Shown piece after piece: positions 54,401-62,517 of a DNA stretch of 64,000 bases (positions within the stretch are counted from its first letter, which is position 1; each line of letters begins with the position of its first letter). The stretch is from the NCBI RefSeq assembly GCF_004005815.1, contig NZ_SACK01000012.1:26304-90303 (forward strand), written 5' to 3'. Made by a program: the position numbers and the translations under genes. The notes beneath the pieces are model-generated. The model was given only the letters and a program-made list of their open reading frames with translations, searched no databases and was not told the origin of the DNA. This DNA is from Mucilaginibacter limnophilus (lineage in GTDB: Bacteria; Bacteroidota; Bacteroidia; Sphingobacteriales; Sphingobacteriaceae).

Positions 54401-54724
54401 TTTGGCCACGCCAACTATGCATTAAACCGGGATGAAGAACGCCCGGATAAGCGAGATTTTCCTGATGGGCAACGAAACTCCTCATATTGGCTGCATAATA
54501 TTAAACAATTACGTGTGCGTACCCTTGAATTAGGATATAGCTTACCGGCCAACCTGCTATCCAAAATAAAAGTTAAAAGAGCCAGATTTTATGTAAATGC
54601 CTATAATCTGTTTTCATTTGACAATTTAAAAGATTTCGGCATAGATCCCGAGGTTGTGGATGATAATGGTTTACAGTTCCCGCAAAGTAAGGTATTTAAC
54701 TTTGGCGTAAACTTAACCTTTTAA
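51449..54724 (+). CDS. SusC-family TonB-dependent outer membrane transporter
   Basis: 1091 residues. Signal peptide ends AYAQ near residue 46. CarboxypepD_reg-like domain (about 48-130, VTGTVVDDTGLPLAGVGIKI), then the SusC signature QEVVVTGYGSQKRESITGSI, plug with VFVIDGVQQDAG-like and DIESISVLKDASAAIYGVRA, then the barrel ending KVFNFGVNLTF. Imports oligosaccharides together with the SusD-like lipoprotein encoded 19 bases downstream. No anti-sigma-interacting N-terminal domain, consistent with control by the hybrid regulator. Confidence 0.95.
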   Translation: MRKILPLQRDIIFRSNCPPGKKWFHKPFIIFLLITAVFSATTAYAQTKVTGTVVDDTGLPLAGVGIKIKGTTIGTATDAQGKYSITITDANSILVASFIGFTTQELTTGGKTVIDFKLMPSNSQLQEVVVTGYGSQKRESITGSIASVNSKDIERVHGGSTVSTTLAGKIPGVTFRMPDGRPGASANIQIRNMGAPLFVIDGVQQDAGQFNNLAPNDIESISVLKDASAAIYGVRAANGVVVVTTKKGSGDSRINVDAYLGFQNWFRFPDVVRNSYDYARYKADAQMNTSGTTAYTAEEVEKYRVGTERGYQSFDWRDYVLGSNRNAPQNSINVNFTGGNDKVNYYVSGTNFYQNSNIGKEYEFGRTNIQSNISAKVATGLRLSANINGRVESRENPGVPGGDDYFLARFAVLRNTPIERPYANDNPNYLNQINNIESNYAFLNKKISGAYRSDWRVLQTNFNAEYDIPGVKGLTLKGVYSYYLADNVLNNHEYTYDVFTYHPETDVYERTGGATNPWRERDQRKEFNTNMQAQLTYNNTFGKHTVGGTVVAERIKTRSLRNWLHAIPKSNNLPLIEFSTMDRYDDYDFATARVGYVGRFNYNYANKYYLELSARRDASSLFITNKRVGYFPAISAGWRITEEQFMKNLLGDNGILNDLKFRGSYGLMGDDRYPTDPNRPIVGYFAYLPGYNYAIRDGDNPILAVLDDQAISVSRDKGIPVTTITWSKSKTLNLAADFTLLNNHLSGTIEYFRRVRSNLLIAREDVLTPSELGYTLPEANLESDLQYGNELALSYNNKIGKVNYTVGGNIAYTRAKWNETYKERFFNSWDQYRHQREGRYTSLDWGYEVIGQFTSQEQINNYPINNDTKGNTTMLPGDLMYKDQNGDGKIDQYDERPIGFGYGTQPNINFGFNIALAYSNFDFHADFSGSAGYTWFQNWETRWAFQNNGNLNAIFEDRWHRADPYDFNSEWIPGKYPANRDNVGFGHANYALNRDEERPDKRDFPDGQRNSSYWLHNIKQLRVRTLELGYSLPANLLSKIKVKRARFYVNAYNLFSFDNLKDFGIDPEVVDDNGLQFPQSKVFNFGVNLTF

Positions 54725-54743
54725 TAATTCAACTGATTTAACA

Positions 54744-56606
54744 ATGAAAAAGATATTCATAATAACCATAAGCGCGGCGCTGTTAATTACGGCTTCGTGT
54801 AAAGACAATGACTTTTTAGACATTGAACCAAGGGATGTAGTACCAACAGATAAAATGTTTTCAGATCCGGCCCTGGTGTTATCGGTTGTAGCCGACCTTT
54901 ACCAACGGCAGCTCGATTTCTCCGGACTTGACAATGGCTGGGCAAGCTTTGTAGATTTTAGCGAAGCGTATCCTTCAGAAAACGGAAGTGCTTTTTTTGT
55001 ACAGCGCTCTAACTGGGGTTTTAGCGAATGGAACACATGGGACTATGGTTACATACGCGATATTAACTTGTTTATTGAACGCGCCACAGCTTCTACAGCG
55101 CTAAATGAGGGTGACAAAAGGAGATTTATTGCTGAAGGCCGTTTTTTGCGTGCTTCCTATTATTTTGAACTGGTTAAAAGAATGGGCGGAGTTCCGCTTA
55201 TTACTAATTCATTAACTTATGAGGGGGATGTTGAGAGCTTACAAACACCAAGATCAAAAGAATCAGAGGTTTACGATTTCATATTAAATGAATTAACAGC
55301 GATAAAAAACGATCTTCCCGCTAGCTCTGATACAAAATCAAGAGCCAGTAAAGGTGCAGCATTTGCTATGATGTCAAGGGCCGCGCTATATGCGGGTTCA
55401 ATAGCTAAATACGGAGCAACCACACCAAGTGTAACTTTGCCTGGTAACGAAGTTGGCATACCAGCAGCTATGGCAAATGGCTATTATGCGAAAGCGTTAG
55501 CTGCGGCAGATTCTATAATTGAAGGAAAAGCCGGCAGTTATTCTTTATACACCTCGCTACCAAACCTTTCTGATAACTTTGCTGCTGTATTTTTGGATAA
55601 AAGCTCAACTAACCACGAAAGTATTTATATAGAAGATTTCAAGGTAGGCACTAACAAAGTGCATAGCTTCACGGTAAACAACCAGCCGTATTCACGGTCT
55701 GAAGAAGGTGCCGATGCCGGTCGCTTAAATCCATCCTTAAACATTGTAGAGGCATTTGAGAAACTGGATAACACTTATGCGCCTATACCAACCACTGATG
55801 AGAATGGCGATCCAATTTATTACGCCAATCAGCAGGATATCTTTGCCGGCAGAGATGCTCGTTTAGCAGGTACGGTGATGTTGCCCGGCTCAATATTTAA
55901 AGGCGCGGCAATTGATGTAAGAGCCGGTTATCAAAATGCTGCAGGTGACTTTGTATCAAGTGGAAACTTGCCCGGCACATCTACATCAGCTGTAGGTTTA
56001 GACGGGCCTTCAGACGGTTTGGAGTTTCGTACACAAACAGGTTTTTACATTCGCAAATATCTTGATCCGGTTACAGGTTCGGGTCGTCGCGGACGCCGTA
56101 GTGATGTGGCCTTTATACGTTACCGCTATGCCGAAGTATTATTAAATGCTGCTGAGGCCTCATTTGAGCTCGGAGACGAAGGTACAGCGCTTAATTACAT
56201 TAATCAGGTACGCGCACGCGCAGGCCTAACTACGCCATTAACATCACTTTCGTTTGATCGTATTGTTCACGAGAGGCGGGTTGAGCTGGTATTTGAAGGG
56301 CATACTTTGTTTGATATGAAACGCTGGCGATTAGCTCACCGCGTATGGGATGGCCAAACCATGACTGTTGCCGATTTGAAAAGCAACATCGGTTCTGCTA
56401 CTAAGCATAACACCCAGCCATTTAGTTTATGGCCTTATCTATATGTTAATCCGGGTAGCCCAAACAATGGTAAATGGATTTTTAGAGAAGTTAAATTGAG
56501 CAGGGTTACCGGCGCCAATAGGTTTCAATTAGGTAATTATTATTCGCAAATAAGCGATGACATATTATCCAGAAATCCAAAAATTGTTAAACAGCCTAAT
56601 CAATAA
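54744..56606 (+). CDS. SusD-family glycan-binding lipoprotein
   Basis: 620 residues. Lipobox ITASC at about 18, then FLDIEPRDVVPTDKMFSD, the SusD N-terminus. TPR-like helices and the C-terminal RagB/SusD block with IRYRYAEVLLNAAEASFELG, ALNYINQVRARAGL and IVHERRVELVFEGHTLFDMKRWR. Caps the SusC barrel and binds the glycan. 22 bases precede the DUF3823 gene. Confidence 0.94.
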   Translation: MKKIFIITISAALLITASCKDNDFLDIEPRDVVPTDKMFSDPALVLSVVADLYQRQLDFSGLDNGWASFVDFSEAYPSENGSAFFVQRSNWGFSEWNTWDYGYIRDINLFIERATASTALNEGDKRRFIAEGRFLRASYYFELVKRMGGVPLITNSLTYEGDVESLQTPRSKESEVYDFILNELTAIKNDLPASSDTKSRASKGAAFAMMSRAALYAGSIAKYGATTPSVTLPGNEVGIPAAMANGYYAKALAAADSIIEGKAGSYSLYTSLPNLSDNFAAVFLDKSSTNHESIYIEDFKVGTNKVHSFTVNNQPYSRSEEGADAGRLNPSLNIVEAFEKLDNTYAPIPTTDENGDPIYYANQQDIFAGRDARLAGTVMLPGSIFKGAAIDVRAGYQNAAGDFVSSGNLPGTSTSAVGLDGPSDGLEFRTQTGFYIRKYLDPVTGSGRRGRRSDVAFIRYRYAEVLLNAAEASFELGDEGTALNYINQVRARAGLTTPLTSLSFDRIVHERRVELVFEGHTLFDMKRWRLAHRVWDGQTMTVADLKSNIGSATKHNTQPFSLWPYLYVNPGSPNNGKWIFREVKLSRVTGANRFQLGNYYSQISDDILSRNPKIVKQPNQ

Positions 56607-56628
56607 AGTATATAAATAAAAAAAAACC

Positions 56629-57333
56629 ATGAAATTCAAGTTTCATTATATCATATTGATGGCGCTCATTATAATGGCGGCATCATGCAAAAAAGATACC
56701 TTTGAGCCACCGCAATCAACCTTAAAAGGCAGACTGGTTTACAACGGTCAGGCCCTAAACTTAGAATACGCTCAGGTACCTATCCAATTGTATCAATCAG
56801 GCTTTGGTAAAAAAGGTGCTATTACCGGAACAGCCGCCCAGGACGGTTCATATTCGTTCCTATTATTTAATGGTGATTATAAACTGATTATTCCGGGTGC
56901 TCAAGGCCCGTTTCGCTGGAACCAGACCACCGGCGACCGCGATAGCTTATCAGTATCGGTAAGCGGAGATCAAACGCTTGATTTGCAAGTGACGCCGTAT
57001 TATCTGATAGAAAATGCACAATACAATGCGAGCGGCCGGGACATAACAGTTAACTTCAATATCAACAAAGTAATTATCGATGCTAATGCAAAGGATATTG
57101 AAAGCGTTGCTTTGTATATTAACAAAACACAGTTTGTGTCAGGTGCGGGCGACGGCAATATAGCTAACGCTAATATGGCCGGTACCGACATAACCAGCAT
57201 GAACAACGTGACTTTAACGGCTACCGTACCTAATTTAACGCCTACACAAAATTATGTATTTGTAAGGGTAGGCCTTAAAATTGCTGGTGTTGAGGATATG
57301 ATATTCTCACCATTGCAGAAAATAACACTATAA
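56629..57333 (+). CDS. DUF3823 surface lipoprotein of the polysaccharide locus
   Basis: 234 residues. Lipobox MAASC at about 19. LKGRLVYNGQALNLEYAQV and IPIQLYQSGF-like sequence in an N-terminal carboxypeptidase-regulatory-like sandwich, followed by a second beta domain (VTPYYLIENAQYN). DUF3823 proteins are regularly encoded after SusD in polysaccharide loci, probably as extra surface glycan-binding proteins. Confidence 0.85.
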   Translation: MKFKFHYIILMALIIMAASCKKDTFEPPQSTLKGRLVYNGQALNLEYAQVPIQLYQSGFGKKGAITGTAAQDGSYSFLLFNGDYKLIIPGAQGPFRWNQTTGDRDSLSVSVSGDQTLDLQVTPYYLIENAQYNASGRDITVNFNINKVIIDANAKDIESVALYINKTQFVSGAGDGNIANANMAGTDITSMNNVTLTATVPNLTPTQNYVFVRVGLKIAGVEDMIFSPLQKITL

Positions 57334-57410
57334 TTGCACGGTAAAGGGGTTTTAACGAAAGCTGAAGCCCCTTTATCTGCTTGTATAGCAACAAATCCAC
57401 AATTCAAATA

Positions 57411-59255
57411 ATGAGAAAATTTTTATCCGTAGCAGCAATTGCGTTATTAGTTTGTTTAACAGCCAATGCACAGCAGGCACAGTGGCACCTTATAAAAGAT
57501 AAGATAGTAACGCCATGGGCCGAAAGGGTTAACCCTAAAGATCCTTTACCTGAGTATCCGCGTCCTATGCTTGTACGCAGCAACAATTGGAAAAACCTTA
57601 ACGGTTTATGGAGCTACGCCATTACTCCAAAAACGCAAGCTGAGCCCGCAAAATATGAGGGAAGTATCTTGGTGCCGTTTGCTGTGGAATCGGCCCTGTC
57701 AGGTGTAGGCAAAACAGTTGGAAAAGATAGTCTGCTTTGGTACAAAAATACCATTAGCTTACCCTCAAACATGAAAAACAAAGAGGTTCTGCTGCACTTT
57801 GGCGCGGTTGACTGGCAATCTGAAGTTTTTGTGAACGGCAAAAGCGCGGGAAAACATGAAGGCGGATTTGATCCTTTTACTTTGAATATTACACCTTTTT
57901 TAAAAACCGGCGCCAAACAGGAAATCATCATACGGGTTTGGGATCCAACCGACGATGGCCCGCAACCACGAGGCAAACAGGTTAAAACGCCAGAAGGTAT
58001 TTGGTACACTCCAGTTACCGGCATATGGCAAACCGTTTGGCTGGAAGCTGTGCCCAAAACATATATCACAGCAACAAAAAACACTCCGAACATTGACGCA
58101 CACACAATTTCGGTAAGCGCCAGCGTAGAAAATGCACAGGCAGGAGACCAGCTTAAAGTTGAGGTGCTTGATGGCGCGACAGTTATAGCTCAAAATAAAA
58201 CCGGTGCAAAAGAAACCTCAATTATTAGGTTACAAAACCAAAAGCTATGGTCAATTAATAGTCCGTTTTTGTATAACCTGCGTGTAACTTTGTTACGTAA
58301 CAACAAGGTTGTTGATGAGGTAAAAAGTTATTTTGCAATGCGCAAAATATCAATGGCGCCTGATGCCAATGGCATACAACGCATGATGCTGAACAACAAT
58401 TTTGTATTTCAATATGGCCCCCTCGATCAGGGTTGGTGGCCTGATGGTTTATACACTCCACCAACTTATGAAGCAATGATATACGATATTGATCAACTCA
58501 AAAGAATGGGTTTCAATATGATACGCAAGCACATTAAAGTAGAGCCTGCAACGTATTATGCTTATTGTGATAAAGTTGGTATGCTGCTTTGGCAGGATAT
58601 GCCAAGCGGCGATTTGGGAAATGGTTGGGAAACCCGCCCGGGTGTATTAGATAGGGCTACAGATCAAAACCGTACGCCTGAATCTGAGGGATATTATCGC
58701 AAGGAATGGAATTTAATAATAGATGCACTATATAACTATCCGTCAATTGTAGTATGGACACCGTTTAACGAAGCCTGGGGACAGTTTAAAACAGTAGAGA
58801 TAACTGAGTGGACTATGAAAAAAGATCCGACAAGATTAGTAAATAGCGCCAGCGGTGGTAACTTTTATCCAACCGGACATATTATTGATTTGCATAACTA
58901 CCCGCATCCTGCCATGCCTGCGCCAGATATATTTGGCAAAAAGCAAATATTGGTATTAGGTGAGTTTGGCGGATTAGGCTTACCCTTGGAGGGCCATACC
59001 TGGCAAACCAATAAAAACTGGGGTTATCAATCATTTAAAACTTCAGAAGAAATGTTTAAGAAGTACGTTACCTTTACTGATAGGATAGCTCAGTTGATAC
59101 CACTGGGTCTCTCGGCAGCTGTTTACACTCAAACAACTGATGTGGAAGGCGAAGTTAACGGCTTTATGACCTATGACCGTAAAGTCGAAAAAATGCCTGT
59201 TGACAAACTTCATGAAGTAAATACTAAATTATATGATGCTTCATTAGTAAAATAA
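57411..59255 (+). CDS. GH2-family glycoside hydrolase
   Basis: 614 residues from ATG 57411, giving a signal peptide ending TANAQ (a TTG 30 bases earlier is in frame). The sugar-binding jelly roll (about 55-200) has VLLHFGAVDWQSEVFVNG, then the immunoglobulin-like domain, then the TIM barrel with the acid/base Glu in WTPFNEAWGQ and the nucleophile Glu in LVLGEFGG. GH2 includes beta-galactosidases, beta-mannosidases and beta-glucuronidases; which one cannot be read here. A terminator follows. Confidence 0.87.
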   Translation: MRKFLSVAAIALLVCLTANAQQAQWHLIKDKIVTPWAERVNPKDPLPEYPRPMLVRSNNWKNLNGLWSYAITPKTQAEPAKYEGSILVPFAVESALSGVGKTVGKDSLLWYKNTISLPSNMKNKEVLLHFGAVDWQSEVFVNGKSAGKHEGGFDPFTLNITPFLKTGAKQEIIIRVWDPTDDGPQPRGKQVKTPEGIWYTPVTGIWQTVWLEAVPKTYITATKNTPNIDAHTISVSASVENAQAGDQLKVEVLDGATVIAQNKTGAKETSIIRLQNQKLWSINSPFLYNLRVTLLRNNKVVDEVKSYFAMRKISMAPDANGIQRMMLNNNFVFQYGPLDQGWWPDGLYTPPTYEAMIYDIDQLKRMGFNMIRKHIKVEPATYYAYCDKVGMLLWQDMPSGDLGNGWETRPGVLDRATDQNRTPESEGYYRKEWNLIIDALYNYPSIVVWTPFNEAWGQFKTVEITEWTMKKDPTRLVNSASGGNFYPTGHIIDLHNYPHPAMPAPDIFGKKQILVLGEFGGLGLPLEGHTWQTNKNWGYQSFKTSEEMFKKYVTFTDRIAQLIPLGLSAAVYTQTTDVEGEVNGFMTYDRKVEKMPVDKLHEVNTKLYDASLVK

Positions 59256-59274
59256 AATATTAACATCTACCTAT

Positions 59275-59326
59275 AATAACTGCGCAAATGCCGGTTTATA
59301 CCGGCATTTGCGCAGTTATTTGTATT
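59275..59326 (+). terminator. Terminator after the GH2 gene
   Basis: A 21-bp perfect stem (59275-59295 with 59300-59320), loop TTAT, then TTGTATTT on the right. Unusually long; on the minus strand it is also followed by A/T-rich sequence, so it may stop transcription from both sides. Confidence 0.85.
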
Positions 59327-59386
59327 TATAACATATCGCTATCTTATTTTGTGACGTAATACTTGGTATTTTATATTATAAAATAA

Positions 59387-59418
59387 AAAAGGAAACACCT
59401 GTTGAGGTGCTTCCTTTT
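59387..59418. terminator. Second hairpin, possible terminator of the minus side
   Basis: AAAAGGAA (59387-59394) and TTCCTTTT (59411-59418) pair; an A/C mismatch, then CACCT/AGGTG, then loop GTTG. It reads as a terminator on both strands, since A runs flank both sides. Could end the DUF4259 transcript. Confidence 0.55.
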
Positions 59419-59612
59419 AGTACCGATCAGCAGGAATACTTTTAACATTTAGAAAGCTTTTTACGACTTATAGAGCCTATAATCCAGGATTTGAAAGTCA
59501 AAGGCTTTATAAAGTAGTAGCCAGTGTAGCCAATAATAGTATTAATTTTTAGATTGAGCGGGGGAGAATTGAACCGAAAATTTACAAATGTTAAAAAAGT
59601 TATTGGTAATTC

Positions 59613-60482
59613 CTACCATAGTTTCCACCATTTATCTTTTCTGATTAGCTGTTTTAAACTTACAGATTTGATCGGTTTAGGTTGGGAGTTTTCAGATTCC
59701 AATTGCCTTTCGATCATATTATTCATTTTCCAGCCTGAAGTAAACGAAGGTTTAAATAAGTAACCTTCACCTAGATAATTTTTTATATCATATTCAATAT
59801 CAATGACCATATTGCCAACAACTTCATAGATGTGAGAATAGTCTTTGAAATATAGGTCTGGCATATACCACGTAACTTCTACTTTATCTTGCCAACCGGC
59901 AAAATTGCAAATCAATATTTCAGACTGTTCAAAATCATTAATGGTTGGCTTAGTTGCCTGATTAATCCTGGTTGTTGCTACTAAATTGTACGCTGTTTCA
60001 GGATTATTGTCTGTCGCTAATACCACAGCACCACCATAATTGCCGTTATACATTTTGAATGTTAAACAGTCACCTGTTGCAAATACTGGAGTTTTTAGCT
60101 TGGCTTTTTTTCTTGGTTTCGCTTTCGCGCGATCACTTTTTAACTTTTCTAAAAATTTCTCAAGGACGATTCGGCGCTTTTTAATATCATTTTCAGTTGC
60201 CCCAAGATTAAGCCAAACATTTAGCTCATCACCGGTAGAAATAATATTTTCTATTTTCTTTAATATTTCCGCATCGAGCGATTTTGTTTCCCATTGAGCT
60301 AATCCGATAGCAAACCAAAGACTATTACGTTCTTCTTCAATTTCTAAAATCTCCCAATTCTTTTCAATTATATTTTTTGAGATTTTACCGGGGTCGCCTC
60401 CTTTATTGTACTCATCAAAAAACTCGCTGTAAACATCTGCGAATGCATCGTTGTCTTTTATACCTGTGCCCCAAGTTCCCAT
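59613..60482 (-). CDS. DUF4259 domain protein with C-terminal extension
   Basis: 289 residues. MGTWGTGIKDNDAFADVYSE is the standard DUF4259 start and the domain spans about 1-115. A Lys-rich linker (SDRAKAKPRKKAKLKTP) leads into a C-terminal beta-rich domain of about 150 residues with FATGDCLTFKMYNGNYGGA and a Trp-rich end. DUF4259 proteins occur scattered in many bacteria, often with immunity or toxin-associated neighbours, but no function is proven. No toxin gene is seen here. AT-rich and at the left end of an accessory region. Confidence 0.75.
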   Translation of the reverse strand: MGTWGTGIKDNDAFADVYSEFFDEYNKGGDPGKISKNIIEKNWEILEIEEERNSLWFAIGLAQWETKSLDAEILKKIENIISTGDELNVWLNLGATENDIKKRRIVLEKFLEKLKSDRAKAKPRKKAKLKTPVFATGDCLTFKMYNGNYGGAVVLATDNNPETAYNLVATTRINQATKPTINDFEQSEILICNFAGWQDKVEVTWYMPDLYFKDYSHIYEVVGNMVIDIEYDIKNYLGEGYLFKPSFTSGWKMNNMIERQLESENSQPKPIKSVSLKQLIRKDKWWKLW

Positions 60483-60582
60483 TTATGGATTATCCTTTAA
60501 GATAGTTTGTGAATAGTTTATGTATTTCAAATATATATATATAGAAACAGTTGAATGTAATGCGTTTTTTAACATTAACTCA

Positions 60583-60843
60583 ATGTCAGACACACAATTA
60601 ATTACCATATTAGGTCAAAAATTAAAGCTGTCGATGGAAAAAAGACGGACGAGAAGAATAGTTGACCGAAAGGTTAAGAACGAGGTTTCCGAGGAAGAAA
60701 AACCGCTTTTGACATTAATAGCAAAAATAATTGCCGAGATAGCGATCGTTGAAATAAATCGCGAGGAAGAAATGAGAGATGGCAGTGATTCACCAAATAA
60801 AACCAATTCATCAATCATAAAAGCGAAAATGAAAAAAATATGA
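60583..60843 (+). CDS. Small hypothetical protein, possible
   Basis: 86 residues from ATG 60583; the frame is open upstream to 60520 without a better start. Charged, starting MSDTQLITILGQKLKLSM and KRRTRRIVDRKV, then one hydrophobic helix (TLIAKIIAEIAIVEI). No family recognised. It is divergent from the DUF4259 gene and separate from the next genes. Confidence 0.4.
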   Translation: MSDTQLITILGQKLKLSMEKRRTRRIVDRKVKNEVSEEEKPLLTLIAKIIAEIAIVEINREEEMRDGSDSPNKTNSSIIKAKMKKI

Positions 60844-61020
60844 TTTAAGGAGTTTTAGTGTGTGTATTTCAACCATAAGTAAATCAATTGGCTACGTTAT
60901 TTTGACTATCAAATGTTAAAAATATGGATATCATTAAGTTGTTGACTATCAGTATTTTATAGAAATAGAAGATAGTAAGAACCGTCGATTTTATAGTGGT
61001 CCAAGATATTTTAAAAGAGT

Positions 61021-61056
61021 AAAGCCTTAACGATCAACATGTTAAGGCTTTATTTT
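61021..61056 (+). terminator. Hairpin terminator
   Basis: AAAGCCTTAAC (61021-61031) pairs with GTTAAGGCTTT (61041-61051), an 11-bp perfect stem, then ATTTTA. Both strands are plausible; on the minus strand it would end the regulator gene at 61134-61517. Confidence 0.7.
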
Positions 61057-61133
61057 ACTCTCTGTACCCAGAGCCGGTGTATTTTTTGCCCATGTCTGCC
61101 CTAAAAATCAATTAGTTATAAAAAATGTCGGAA

Positions 61134-61517
61134 TTAGTCGATTTCGAAGCCATGTTTTTCCCCTTCCTTTTTTAGGGCGTCTATTACTTGATCAAAGTCT
61201 TTAAAGGCATTTGGCACACCTGTAATTGATAGATTTACTGTCATCTTCTTTGCTGGTTTTTTGTATTCAATCGGCGGCTCAAAGAAAAGGTGTATAGCTT
61301 CCTCTTCATGTTCAGCTAAATATTCATTATAATCTTTCAAGAAATCGAACTTTAGCAAACGCGATAGTTGTAAGATATTCCGGTAGGATAAACCGGTAAT
61401 GTCCCTGTTATCGTAAAACCACTTTTTACTTTTTTCGAACTCACCAATAAGCCAGTCCAGATCACGATTGTTAGCAGCTAATTTTTCGCGGATCTTTTCG
61501 AGTAAGTCGTATGCCAT
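61134..61517 (-). CDS. Small regulator-like protein (phage-repressor-like)
   Basis: 127 residues. N-terminal helices (MAYDLLEKIREKLAANNRDL and WLIGEFEKSKKWFYDNRDIT, then LSYRNILQLSRLLKFDF) have the length and spacing of an XRE-type helix-turn-helix. A Lys/Glu-rich tail ends KKEGEKHGFEID. I do not match it to a named family. It diverges from the 61694 gene over a region with a 6-bp palindrome, the arrangement of a phage or mobile-element switch. Confidence 0.6.
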   Translation of the reverse strand: MAYDLLEKIREKLAANNRDLDWLIGEFEKSKKWFYDNRDITGLSYRNILQLSRLLKFDFLKDYNEYLAEHEEEAIHLFFEPPIEYKKPAKKMTVNLSITGVPNAFKDFDQVIDALKKEGEKHGFEID

Positions 61518-61540
61518 GACATTTTAAGACAAAAATTATT

Positions 61541-61557
61541 TACCTGTAAATCAGGTA
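61541..61557. promoter_or_regulatory. Candidate operator of the divergent switch
   Basis: TACCTG (61541-61546), TAAAT, CAGGTA (61552-61557), a perfect 6-bp inverted repeat 24 bases from the minus gene ATG. The placement suggests a repressor site. Confidence 0.5.
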
Positions 61558-61682
61558 GATGTAAAAAACTATAACGAAATAAGTATAAATATTTGCAGTT
61601 GTGTAAAATTCTGCATTACTTTAACTTATAATTCACTGACAAATTACTGAATAAATACTGACTAATCATACACTATTTAAGT

Positions 61683-61687
61683 AGGAG
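61683..61687 (+). promoter_or_regulatory. Shine-Dalgarno sequence AGGAG
   Basis: AGGAG lies six bases before the ATG at 61694. Genes elsewhere in the window lack such sites, as is normal in Bacteroidota, so this is notable and hints at mobile origin. Confidence 0.6.
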
Positions 61688-61693
61688 CTATCT

Positions 61694-61945
61694 ATGACTA
61701 AGCAAGAACCATTAAAGATACCAACTGAATTGTTACCAGATGACTGGCGGGAGCAGGGTGTAAAAAAGTTCAATTTGTCAAAAAATACAATTGAGAGGGT
61801 TGTTTATGGCCTTGTTGTAAAGCCGGCAATTTTTGACTTCATGTTGTCTTTGGCTGAAGAAAAAAAGATTGCAGATGATTTAGCAGAGGCTGAAAGAATT
61901 AAGCGATTAAATGCATTAACATCATCAATTACAACCACCGCCTAA
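61694..61945 (+). CDS. Small HTH-like protein, 83 residues
   Basis: LPDDWREQGVKKFNLSKNTI and VVYGLVVKPAIFDFMLSLAE look like a DNA-binding N-terminus with a helical end (KKIADDLAEAERIKRLNAL). No family recognised. First gene of a tight plus-strand operon (two bases to the next), with a rare Shine-Dalgarno sequence and divergent from the 61134-61517 regulator-like gene. A role as the activator or Cro-like partner of that gene is an inference. Confidence 0.55.
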   Translation: MTKQEPLKIPTELLPDDWREQGVKKFNLSKNTIERVVYGLVVKPAIFDFMLSLAEEKKIADDLAEAERIKRLNALTSSITTTA

Positions 61946-61947
61946 AC

Positions 61948-62517
61948 ATGCAAAAGCATCAGCTACCCGCCGGCCTGTTAAACAGCGACGTAGAGCTCTT
62001 CGCCTGCGAACAGGGGCTCGAGGCATATCAGATCAAAAATGGTAACACGGTACCGTTTGAGAAATTCGACGAACCGTTCCTCGTTGTTGTTGAGCGGCAC
62101 ATGATGTCGTTCCCGATTAAACTGGCGGCATTGGACGCTCTGGGCATCTTCAACCGCTTAGACCGCATTAAGAAATTTCTGATCTGTAACTATGGTGGTT
62201 TCGATCGCAAGCCTGATGTAATCGACGGCTTGTTACAAGCAACCGAGTACTGGCCATGCCCACACCGCGGTAATTGCTCCCAGGAAGGTAAGCTTTGCGA
62301 CGCCTTACAGACCGACAACGGCCAATACCTGACACGCCGTGAGATCGAATATGTGCAGCTTACCGCAAAAGGCCTGCTCGATAAGCAGATCGCCGGCATC
62401 ATGCAAGTTGAACTGGTTACGGTAACCACTTACTCAAGAAACGTCCGGACGAAAACCGGATTAGCCAGGAAGGCAGATATCACCCGATTTGCTCACCAAA
62501 AATTTCTGATATGGTAA
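61948..62517 (+). CDS. LuxR-type HTH protein with cysteine cluster
   Basis: 189 residues. The C-terminal 60 residues, TRREIEYVQLTAKGLLDKQI and VTTYSRNVRTKTGLARKADI, form a LuxR/FixJ-type helix-turn-helix. No receiver or PAS domain is present. A middle segment has Cys104, His106, Cys110 and Cys117 (WPCPHRGNC and GKLC), suited to zinc or an iron-sulfur cluster. The gene has more G and C than its left neighbours. It overlaps the following gene by seven bases. Seen in Bacteroidota accessory DNA; function unknown. Confidence 0.7.
   Translation: MQKHQLPAGLLNSDVELFACEQGLEAYQIKNGNTVPFEKFDEPFLVVVERHMMSFPIKLAALDALGIFNRLDRIKKFLICNYGGFDRKPDVIDGLLQATEYWPCPHRGNCSQEGKLCDALQTDNGQYLTRREIEYVQLTAKGLLDKQIAGIMQVELVTVTTYSRNVRTKTGLARKADITRFAHQKFLIW

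Larger units (their letters stand above)
59256..59612. other. 357-base non-coding boundary of the polysaccharide locus
   Basis: Holds two strong hairpins (59275-59320 and 59387-59418) and, at 59556-59576, a minus-strand match to the T-loop end of a tRNA. No gene with a start codon is supported. Confidence 0.55.

Noticed and set aside
59460..59612. Minus-strand open frame of about 49 codons ending near 59450
   Set aside because: It has no start codon and crosses the DUF4259 gene end; at most a remnant.
60529..60542. AT dinucleotide run (ATATATATATATAG)
   Set aside because: Too short to be more than a low-complexity stretch in a promoter region, although it contains a TAnnTTTG on the minus strand.
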